Assembly (NCBI GenBank): GCA_964618975.1
Contig: CAZUDI010000043.1
Span: forward strand, 1-33,752
From: CAZUDI01 sp964618975
GTDB taxonomy: Bacteria; Desulfobacterota; Desulfomonilia; UBA1062
Direction: 5' to 3'
DNA length: 33,752 nucleotides
A program made the translations under genes and the position numbers. Every line of letters starts with the position of its first letter. The stretch's first letter is position 1. Positions 1 through 6,649 of the stretch are shown here, piece after piece. The notes beneath the pieces were generated by a model. It had not been told where the DNA came from, ran no database searches, and saw only the letters and a list, made by a program, of their open reading frames with translations.

Positions 1-1
1 C

Positions 2-76
2 ACTCCGGCCGAGATCATCGTCTTCTATGCCGGGGTTAAGGGCTCACCCATAACCGAGTATCCGGATAAGCCCTGA
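2..76 (+). CDS. C-terminal end of an unidentified protein (5' truncated)
   Basis: Of the three forward frames only this one stays open from the window edge to a stop that leaves a protein-like tail of 24 residues (begins TPAEIIVFYAG, ends EYPDKP). The other two frames stop earlier. The stretch is too short to name a family. The aspartate kinase gene follows on the same strand after about 317 bp. It could be chance; the call rests only on open frame and composition. Confidence 0.35.
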   Translation, partial: TPAEIIVFYAGVKGSPITEYPDKP

Positions 77-393
77 GGATACCAGCGCCCCGGCAACTGC
101 GGCCCGAACGTTCAAAGACTGGCCACCACGAGCTCCTTTTCCCCGGCCCGTCGACGGAGGTGTGCCCGGGGGGGCACTGGTTAACAAAGGCCTGTCTCCA
201 TCCCCCCCGGGGTGCAGCGTTTCCCGGGCCGCTTTCGACGACGAAGCCGATGCACCCTCGCGGAGGCGGGCTGGAACTGCCCTGGCCGTCATACCGACAA
301 ATGTGATATCATTCGTGCATTACGTGAATGTTGCAGAGGTTGGTGTAGGCCCGGCGGCGGAGACGAGCTGCCGTCTGCGGTGAGGAGAGGGAC
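77..393. other. Gene-free region upstream of aspartate kinase
   Basis: No convincing ORF. It contains a GC hairpin, GTGCCC (162-167) pairing with GGGCAC (172-177), without a T tract, so at best a weak terminator for the upstream gene. A promoter-like extended -10 lies at 304-312 (see separate entry). I looked for a lysine riboswitch, which often precedes aspartokinase genes, and could not recognise one. Confidence 0.5.
304..312 (+). promoter_or_regulatory. Possible extended -10 promoter of the aspartate kinase gene
   Basis: TGATATCAT fits the extended -10 pattern TGnTATAAT with one change. It lies about 80 nt before the aspartate kinase start. No good -35 box is visible at the usual spacing. 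The same TGATATAAT-type motif occurs before other genes of this window, which supports it slightly. Confidence 0.3.
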
Positions 394-1764
394 ATGCCAG
401 ACAGCATCGTATGTAAATTCGGGGGCTCCTCGGTTGCCAACGCGGAGCAGGTCAACAAGATCAAGGATATCGTTCTGGAAAAAGAGGAAAGGCGCTGTGT
501 CATCGTCTCCGCCCCCGGCAGGGACTCGACGGACAGCCAGAAGGTGACCGACCACCTCATCAATATCGCCACAGGGGGCCGGCACTTCCGGGCGCAGCAG
601 AAGGGCATCACCGCACAGCAGAGTCACCGGGCGGTCATGGGCAAGTTCCAGAGGCTGATCACCGAACTCTCCCTCGACGGCGGGGACATCATGAAGGACC
701 TCGAGAAGGACCTGAAGCGGCCCCTGCCCGAGAACAAGAAGGTCGATTTTATGGCCTCCCGGGGCGAGCACTATAATGCCAAGATTATCTGCAGATATTT
801 CCGGAAGCAGGGCATCTCCTCGGAACTGGTCCTGCCGGAGGAGATGGGCTTCATCGTCTCCGAGGATTTCTCCAACGCGCGGGTTGTGCCGGTGAGCTAC
901 CGCAATATCAAGAAGAAGCTGAGCGAGGTTGAGGGGGTGGCCGTGATCCCCGGCTTCTATGGGAGGACCGCAGGGGGCGATATCGCGGTCTTTTCCCGAG
1001 GCGGCTCGGACCTCACCGGCGGCGAGATCGCCTTTGCGATCGATGCGGCGCTCTATGAAAACTGGACGGATACCGACGGCATCTACCAGGTCGATCCCCG
1101 GATGATCCCCGAGGCCAGGGTGATCCCGCGCCTGACCTACAAGGAGATCCGCCTGCTTTCCTCCAAAGGCTTCGAGGTCTTTCATTATGACGCCATGGTC
1201 CACTGCAAGAAGAGAAACATCCCCATCCATATCAGGAACACCAACAACCCCTCCTGTGAAGGCACGCTCATCGTCTCCGAACGGGTCCCGGAGGAGGTGG
1301 TGGTCGGCATCGCCCGACGCGACAACGTGGCCTATCTCTATCTCGAACGCGACGGCGCGGGGGAGACGCTCGGCTTCGTCAACGATCTGCTGAGGGTTGT
1401 GCGTGACTACGGCATTGAGACCTACCATTACCCGACCGACAAGGACGACGTGGCCATCCTGCTCAATCAGGACGACCTGGTGGGCTGTGAGGATGACATC
1501 AAGGAGGCCATCGAGAGGGAGTTCAAGCCGGACAGCATCGAGTTCAACTATAACATTACCATCCTCTCCCCCGTGGGGGTCGGCATGAAGAATCATCCCG
1601 GCGTCATCTCGGAAGCGGCTACGGCCCTGAAGGAGCAGAACATCAACATTGCCATCATCGATCAGGGTCCGGCGCAGATCAGTTTCCATTTTGGCTTCCA
1701 GAACTATTTCGCTGACATCGCCCTGAAGGCCCTGTACGACCGGCTGCTGAAGCCGAAGGGCTGA
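394..1764 (+). CDS. Aspartate kinase (monofunctional, with C-terminal ACT domains)
   Basis: Catalyses ATP-dependent phosphorylation of L-aspartate to 4-phosphoaspartate, the first step toward lysine, threonine, methionine and diaminopimelate, in the cytosol. The 456-residue length is usual for a monofunctional aspartokinase. The N-terminal kinase domain begins with the nucleotide-binding motif KFGGSS (from residue 8) and includes SRGGSDLTG and the NWTDTDGIY segment. The C-terminal third looks like paired ACT domains (for example the GVGMKNHPGVISEAATAL stretch), the usual site of feedback inhibition by lysine or threonine. ATG is preceded by GAGGAG at good spacing. The stop is followed at once by an intrinsic terminator, so this is probably a single-gene unit. 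Codon use and length look normal, with no sign of damage, unlike the genes that follow. Confidence 0.95.
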   Translation: MPDSIVCKFGGSSVANAEQVNKIKDIVLEKEERRCVIVSAPGRDSTDSQKVTDHLINIATGGRHFRAQQKGITAQQSHRAVMGKFQRLITELSLDGGDIMKDLEKDLKRPLPENKKVDFMASRGEHYNAKIICRYFRKQGISSELVLPEEMGFIVSEDFSNARVVPVSYRNIKKKLSEVEGVAVIPGFYGRTAGGDIAVFSRGGSDLTGGEIAFAIDAALYENWTDTDGIYQVDPRMIPEARVIPRLTYKEIRLLSSKGFEVFHYDAMVHCKKRNIPIHIRNTNNPSCEGTLIVSERVPEEVVVGIARRDNVAYLYLERDGAGETLGFVNDLLRVVRDYGIETYHYPTDKDDVAILLNQDDLVGCEDDIKEAIEREFKPDSIEFNYNITILSPVGVGMKNHPGVISEAATALKEQNINIAIIDQGPAQISFHFGFQNYFADIALKALYDRLLKPKG

Positions 1765-1788
1765 GGGAGGGGGAGACCCCCTCCTTTT
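1765..1788 (+). terminator. Rho-independent terminator of aspartate kinase
   Basis: A perfect 8-bp stem GGAGGGGG / CCCCCTCC (1766-1773 with 1777-1784) with loop AGA, followed by TTTT, begins one base after the aspartate kinase stop codon. Confidence 0.85.
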
Positions 1789-1791
1789 GCA

Positions 1792-2265
1792 ATGCAGAGC
1801 CGTCTCACCCTCCGCAGCGTCCGGCAGGCCGAGATCCCGGAGGTTGCGGCCCTGATCCGCCATGTGATATAATTATTCTACAAAGAGGCCTATTCCCCGC
1901 GGGCCGTCGCCATTTTCCTGAAGCACCACAGAGAAGCCGCGGTGAGACGGTGGGCCAGAGAGGATCTGCTGCTCGTGGCGGAAAGGGGCGGTCAGATCGC
2001 GGCCACGGGCTCCCTGGTCGGGAGCGAGATTGCCGGGTTGTTCGTCATGCCGTTCCTCCCGGGGCAGGGGATCGGTGGACGCCTGCTCGAGCGTCTGGAG
2101 CAGGCGGCGATCGCGAAGGGTCGGGCGGAGGTGTCTCTCCGCATCTCTGTGCCGTCGTCGATTTTCTACAAGAACAGAGGCTCTGCGATCGTCAGGGCGC
2201 AAGCGCAGGATGTGGGCGCTGGACAGGCCCTCGACTACTGGGAGGGCCGCAAGGTCCTCGCGTGA
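1792..2265 (+). pseudogene. GNAT-family N-acetyltransferase, interrupted by an in-frame stop
   Basis: Read from ATG at 1792 the frame encodes a GNAT acetyltransferase, an enzyme that moves an acetyl group from acetyl-CoA to an amine. The segment LFVMPFLPGQGIGGRLLERL carries the acetyl-CoA pyrophosphate loop (Q/R-x-x-G-x-G/A type), and the C-terminal part matches the SxxFYKNRGS strand-helix motif of the family. An in-frame TAA at 1870-1872 cuts the protein after 26 residues; the frame is open on both sides. A GTG at 1942 could restart translation but has no ribosome site and would lose beta-1 and alpha-1. The start falls just after the aspartate kinase terminator. A sequencing error cannot be excluded. 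Confidence 0.7.
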
Positions 2266-2337
2266 TCGCTCTGTGGGGCAGGGCTGAGATTGCCACCCCC
2301 TTCGCAGGGTGACACACGGGAAAAAGGCAGGTGCTGT

Positions 2338-2709
2338 ATGTCATACACCCTGAGGCACGACCCGGAGAGTGATTGTGTCATCCTGGAATTCCGGGGTCGG
2401 CTTACCCTGGAGACGATCCGGGAGGCGGCGCCCCAGGCGGCGCGTCTGTGTGAACGCACGGGCTGTGAGCGCCTGCTCAACGACATGCGTGCGGCAGCCA
2501 TCCAGATATCCTTCCTGGAGCTTTTCCACAGTCCGGAGACCATGGAGCGCGCGCATGTCTCGCGCCGGATCAGGCGGGCCCTGGTCCTGCCCCCCGGATT
2601 TCACGAGGCGCGTTTCCTTGAGACCGTCACCCGCAACCGCGGCCACGACCTCAGGGTTTTCCATGAGATCGAGGAGGCCCGGCAGTGGCTGCTGGGTCCC
2701 CCCGCATGA
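2338..2709 (+). CDS. Small STAS/SEC14-like domain protein, function unknown
   Basis: A 123-residue soluble protein with alternating strands and helices: an N-terminal strand pair (VILEFRGRLTLETIREA), a central LLNDMR strand ending in a conserved-looking NDMR turn, and a C-terminal helix (EIEEARQWLLG). This pattern resembles the short STAS/SEC14-type proteins found in many proteobacteria, which often act in regulation; no catalytic residue can be named. I chose ATG at 2338 because the similarity-like fold starts there; an in-frame ATG at 2290 would add 16 low-complexity residues. The ribosome site is weak (AAGGCAGG, about 8 nt before the start). It lies between two decayed genes but is itself intact. 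Confidence 0.6.
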   Translation: MSYTLRHDPESDCVILEFRGRLTLETIREAAPQAARLCERTGCERLLNDMRAAAIQISFLELFHSPETMERAHVSRRIRRALVLPPGFHEARFLETVTRNRGHDLRVFHEIEEARQWLLGPPA

Positions 2710-2761
2710 GGCCGGTGGAGGCTCACGACAAACCCGGCACATACAGACAAAGGGAGGCACG

Positions 2762-3708
2762 ATGACTGTTGACCAGCACTGCATGGATGTCCACCACCAA
2801 ATCGTGTCGCCAGAGTACGTCCGGGCACTGGCCGATATCGGCATCACGCACTCCATCGGGGCCGCATTCCCGGCCTGAGACGCGGAGACCACGCTGGCGG
2901 TGATGGAGCGCCACGGGATTCAGGGGGCCATCACCTCGATCTCCTGCCCCGGGGTGTACTTCGGGGACACAACTTTCGTCGCCGCTTTGGCCCGGCGCGG
3001 CAACGAGGCCTCTGCCCGGCTGGCGGCCGACCATCGCCGCGTTACGAAGGCTTTGCGACCCTGCCGCTGCCGGATACGGACGCGACGTTGGCCGAGCTGA
3101 ACTATGCCCTCGACCCCCTGAAGCTGGACGGTGTGGTGCTCCTCACACACTATGCCGGATGCTACCTGGGGGATGTGGCTCTCGAGGAGCTTTTTGCCGA
3201 GCTCAACCCCCGCAAGACCCCCGTCTTCGTCCACCCGACCGACCCCGTATCGGGCAGTGTCCTCGGGACGCACATCCCCCCTCTTCGAGGTGACCTTTGA
3301 TACCACTCACGCCATCGTCAACCTCATTTTCAGCGGCTCCATCGAACGCTACCCGGACATCCCCTTCCTCTTCGCCATGCCGGGGGCGCGGCTCCCAACC
3401 TGGCCTGGCTTATCGCCCTGGGGACCTTCGTCATCCCCGGGGCGCTGGAGAAGGCCCCCCAGGACGCCAGCTCCTACCTGAAGCACTTGTACTACGATAC
3501 CGCCCTCTCGGCGACACCCTATGCCCTGCGCTCGCTGCAGGAGCTGGCCGACCCGTCCCACATCCTCTTCGGCAGTGATTATCCCTTTGCACCGGATCTC
3601 GTTGCCGGCGCGATGGTCAAGGGTATCGAAGACTACGAGGAGTTCAATGTCGATGCACGCCTGGCCATTGAGCGGGGCAATGCGGCACGTCTCTTCCCTG
3701 AGGTCTGA
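2762..3708 (+). pseudogene. Decayed amidohydrolase of the ACMSD-like (amidohydrolase-2) family
   Basis: Joining three frames gives a roughly 315-residue TIM-barrel metal-dependent hydrolase/decarboxylase resembling 2-amino-3-carboxymuconate semialdehyde decarboxylase relatives. Recognisable pieces: start DVHHQIV (metal motif HxH appears as HHQ, so the third His is lost), GVYFGDTTF, LKLDGVVLLTHYAG, KTPVFVHPTDP, RYPDIPFLFA, and ILFGSDYPFAP with the conserved Asp. Damage: TGA at 2876-2878 where relatives are expected to have Trp; a shift from frame 2 to frame 1 near 3040-3055; back to frame 2 near 3280; and again to frame 1 near 3375, where a missing C removes the His of the expected FAHAGG motif. 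A good ribosome site (AAAGGGAGG) precedes the ATG. The many lesions make a true pseudogene more likely than sequencing error. Confidence 0.85.
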
Positions 3709-3799
3709 GGTTGCCTCCGCTGCATTAACCATGGGGGGACAGATAAATTCTACGCGAATTACTGCAACAAGTCTCCGGTCCAGATTCCATGGCCGCCTC

Positions 3800-5887
3800 T
3801 CATCCCGCCGCGGTCTGCTGGGTGAGTTTGTGTATGTCCAGGATGAGTGCCACCGTGCCGTCGCCCATGATGGTGGCGCCGGAGATCCCCTCGGTGGATT
3901 TGAACATCTGCCCCAGGTTTTTGATGACCGTCTGATGTTGACTGAGCACCTTGTCCACCACAAAGCCGGCGCGGTATTCCCCGAATTCCGTAATGACCAC
4001 CTGCTCGCTACCGTTCCGATCCCTGGCAAGGCCAAAGGTCTCCCGCAGGTGGATGTACGGGATAATCTCATCGCGCACCTTCACGAGATTGCGTCCGTGG
4101 GCGTGTCGCAGATCGTCATCCGTGAGGTCTACGCATTCCACCACCATGCTCAGGGGGATCACGAAAAGGTCGGAGGCAATGCTTACCAGCAGCCCATCGA
4201 TGATGGCCAGTGTCAGGGGGAGTTTGAGGGTAATGGCGGTGCCCTTTCCGCGTACGCTGCGGATTTCGATGCTGCCCCTTAACGTCTCGATATTGCTTTT
4301 CACGACATCCATCCCCACTCCCCGGCCCGATACGCTGGTGACGCTTGAGGCCGTGGAAAATCCGGGTGCCATGATGAGCTCATGGATCTGGTGCTCGCTC
4401 AAGGTGGTCTCAGCGGCGATGAGGCCCTTTTGAACGGCCTTGTTCCTGATGGTCTCGGTGTCGAGACCAGCGCCGTCATCGCTGATGGTGATGGCCACCA
4501 GCGCCCCGGCGTGAGCGGCGGAAAGCTTGATTGTGCCCTGTGCAGGCTTGCCGACCGCCTTTCTGACCTCGGGCGGCTCGATCCCGTGATCGATGCTGTT
4601 GCGGATCAGATGGACCAGGGGGTCCGAAAGACGCTCGATCACGGTCTTATCAAGCTCGGTCTCCTCGCCTTGGGTGACCAGGGTGATCTCCTTGCCCAGT
4701 TCCACGGACAGATCCCGCACCAGACGCTTGTACTTCGCAAAGGTCGTACCGATGGGAAGCATCCTGATCTCCATGGAGATGTCCCGCAGTTCGGCGCTCA
4801 GGCGCTCCACCTCCTCGGCGATGCCGACGAGTTCCGTCGAACCATCCAGGGAGGCCAGGCGCGAAAGATGCGCCTGCACCGTCACCAGTTCGCCGGCCAT
4901 GTTTACCAGCGCATCGAGCTTGGGAGAGGCCACCCTTATACTAGTGTTGTCTTCGGCGCCTTGCCGTTTCTTGCGCAGCCTTCGTACGTGTTCCTGCTCC
5001 ATTAGAGCCGAGGTCAGATCCGATTCTGTAATCTTACCGGCATCCATGAGCACTTCGCCGATGAGCTTGCGGGACTTCAGGGTGTCGTCGAGTTCCTGCT
5101 TTGCAAGATCCCCCTTTTCTACAAGAATTTCGCCCACCTTCTTGTACTCCCGATCACAGTCCGTGCTGGTATCAATCATTTCAATTGCAATCTCACTTAA
5201 GTCTTCCACAAAGAGGAATATATCCCGGATCGCATTTGCATCCCGGCTGGTGGTGAGAACAATGTCCCAGGCCGCATAGCACGACTCGGGATCGAGATCC
5301 CCCAGGTCAGGGAGGTCATCCAGGAGGCAGACGACCGAGCACTCCCCCAGGGACTTGATTTCCCTGATTAGCGGGATGGGGTTGGTGCCGTTGGCAAAGA
5401 GATCATGGTGAGGTCTGAACCGGATGCGATAGGTCGTCATCGCCCGTCCGGCGGATTCCCTATCGTCGGTCCTCTGTTCCTTGTCGGGCACCGTTTCGAC
5501 AGCATCCTCCTCTGTGGACAGAAACTTACGGAAGGCTTTTTGCAGCTCCTGTGTGCGTACAGGCGCTGCATCTTCCCCGCCCCCTGAGCCGTCCAGCATG
5601 GCTTTGATCCTGTCACAGGCGCCCAGCGTCAGACTGATGAGCTCCTGCGTTACGTTGAGGGCGCCCTCCCTGACCATGTCGTAGACCGTTTCGATGGTAT
5701 GTGTGAAGGCGGCAATATCATTGAAACCGAACATGGCGCCGGAGCCCTTGATGGTGTGCAGGGCACGAAACACCCGGCTCACGACCTCCCTATCCGCTGG
5801 GTTGTGTTCCAGTTCGAGCAGACTGTCTTCCAGCACCGCCAGCAATTCGTACGCCTCTTCGCGATACAAGTCCTTTTGCACATTCAT
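3800..5887 (-). CDS. cheA: Chemotaxis-type histidine kinase CheA
   Basis: Cytoplasmic kinase that phosphorylates CheY in response to receptors. Order in the 695 residues: HPt domain with the phospho-accepting His44 in HTIKGSG; a P2-like alpha/beta region (about 152-240); an unusual insert of about 250-305 (YKKVGEILVEKGDL ... IGEVLMDAGKIT) resembling the MshEN / GspE N-terminal repeat; dimerisation helices (about 318-375); HATPase with N box HLIRNSIDHG (426-435), G1 DDGAGLD (470-476) and G2 GRGVGMDVV (521-529); and a C-terminal CheW-like domain. All key residues are present. It is the last gene of the leftward operon, 10 bp after cheY. ATG start; the preceding AAGGGATTACT serves as the ribosome site. 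It converges with the amidohydrolase pseudogene. Confidence 0.95.
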   Translation of the reverse strand: MNVQKDLYREEAYELLAVLEDSLLELEHNPADREVVSRVFRALHTIKGSGAMFGFNDIAAFTHTIETVYDMVREGALNVTQELISLTLGACDRIKAMLDGSGGGEDAAPVRTQELQKAFRKFLSTEEDAVETVPDKEQRTDDRESAGRAMTTYRIRFRPHHDLFANGTNPIPLIREIKSLGECSVVCLLDDLPDLGDLDPESCYAAWDIVLTTSRDANAIRDIFLFVEDLSEIAIEMIDTSTDCDREYKKVGEILVEKGDLAKQELDDTLKSRKLIGEVLMDAGKITESDLTSALMEQEHVRRLRKKRQGAEDNTSIRVASPKLDALVNMAGELVTVQAHLSRLASLDGSTELVGIAEEVERLSAELRDISMEIRMLPIGTTFAKYKRLVRDLSVELGKEITLVTQGEETELDKTVIERLSDPLVHLIRNSIDHGIEPPEVRKAVGKPAQGTIKLSAAHAGALVAITISDDGAGLDTETIRNKAVQKGLIAAETTLSEHQIHELIMAPGFSTASSVTSVSGRGVGMDVVKSNIETLRGSIEIRSVRGKGTAITLKLPLTLAIIDGLLVSIASDLFVIPLSMVVECVDLTDDDLRHAHGRNLVKVRDEIIPYIHLRETFGLARDRNGSEQVVITEFGEYRAGFVVDKVLSQHQTVIKNLGQMFKSTEGISGATIMGDGTVALILDIHKLTQQTAAG

Positions 5888-5897
5888 AGTAATCCCT

Positions 5898-6263
5898 TCA
5901 GCCGATCAGGCGTTTTACCACGGCGACGAGCTGTTCGGGCTTGAACGGCTTCACGATCCAACCGGTGGCCCCGGCGTTCTTCCCCACATCCTTCTTATCC
6001 ACAGCGCTCTCCGTGGTAAGCATGACGATGGGCACGAATTTGAAGGCCGGATCATGCCTCAGTGTGCGGATCAGCTCGATTCCATCCATATTGGGCATGT
6101 TCAGGTCCGTGATCACCATCTGCACCCGTACGGACTTTACCTTGGACAATGCATCTCTGCCATCCTCCGCCTCCACCACCTCATAGCCTTCCTTCTGGAG
6201 GGTGAAGGTCACCAGTTGGCGCATGCTTTTGGAATCATCCACGCTTAAGATCACGTTGCCCAT
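5898..6263 (-). CDS. cheY: CheY-type single-domain response regulator
   Basis: A 121-residue receiver domain. It has the acidic pair DD at 9-10, phospho-acceptor Asp53 (VITDLNMPNMDG), Thr83 in MLTTES and Lys105 in IVKPF, so it should accept phosphate from CheA. No output domain follows. The start ATG at 6263 has an excellent ribosome site (GGAGAGGAG). Upstream in-frame codons to 6335 lie inside the STAS gene and are not needed. The first 29 bp overlap the end of the STAS gene, which suggests coupled translation. It sits directly before cheA. Confidence 0.93.
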   Translation of the reverse strand: MGNVILSVDDSKSMRQLVTFTLQKEGYEVVEAEDGRDALSKVKSVRVQMVITDLNMPNMDGIELIRTLRHDPAFKFVPIVMLTTESAVDKKDVGKNAGATGWIVKPFKPEQLVAVVKRLIG

Positions 6264-6606
6264 TCTCCTCTCCTTGCTTCCACAGACACGAACTGCTGAT
6301 ATCCGCACCGCAGAGTTGCGGCTCCACACCGACAAGCTTTAGCATATCTGTAACTGCCGGGGATAGTGACGCACGCATGCAGATTCCGCCGGGCGAGTGG
6401 CCATGTGTGCGGTGTGCCGCACACAGGACCTGCAGGCAGGCAAGGTCGCAAGACCTTGCCTGCCTGAGATCGATAATGACCTCACGGCCCCCGTCGCATG
6501 CCCCACGTAGCTCGCTTGCAAGCCTCCCGGCATCCTCTATTCCCAGTTTTCCCGACACCTCGATTATCTCCCGTTCCTCTATGCGCTTGCGCTCTATGTT
6601 CGCCAT
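6235..6606 (-). CDS. STAS-domain protein of the chemosensory operon
   Basis: 123 residues with the STAS fold: beta strand EIIEVSGKLGIEDAGRL, the strand VIIDLRQARSCDLACLQVLCAAHR and a final helix region (VTDMLKLVGVEP). STAS proteins act as anti-sigma-antagonist-like switches; a STAS gene directly before cheY-cheA is a common arrangement in deltaproteobacterial chemosensory loci. The position where SpoIIAA carries its phosphorylated Ser is in the segment CDLACLQ and has no clear Ser/Thr, so control by phosphorylation is doubtful. ATG at 6606 has the ribosome site AAAGGAG; a longer ORF upstream to 6819 overlaps the preceding gene and is rejected. The end overlaps cheY by 29 bp. Confidence 0.8.
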   Translation of the reverse strand: MANIERKRIEEREIIEVSGKLGIEDAGRLASELRGACDGGREVIIDLRQARSCDLACLQVLCAAHRTHGHSPGGICMRASLSPAVTDMLKLVGVEPQLCGADISSSCLWKQGEENGQRDLKRG

Positions 6607-6649
6607 AGCCAACTCCTTTAGTCTGCCTTTTCCCCGTGAGCGCCCCGCA

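Noticed and set aside
289..1863. 524-residue open frame on the - strand opposite aspartate kinase
   Set aside because: It mirrors the codon pattern of a clear GC-rich gene on the other strand and has no domain pattern or ribosome site.
2876..2878. TGA in the amidohydrolase as a possible selenocysteine codon
   Set aside because: The family is expected to have Trp there, no hairpin was evident just after it, and three frameshifts follow downstream, so decay explains it better.
3731..3760. GGGGGACAGATAAATTC-like string between the amidohydrolase remnant and cheA
   Set aside because: It recalls short repeats near REP-type transposases, but only one copy was found here and there is no transposase, so no element is called.
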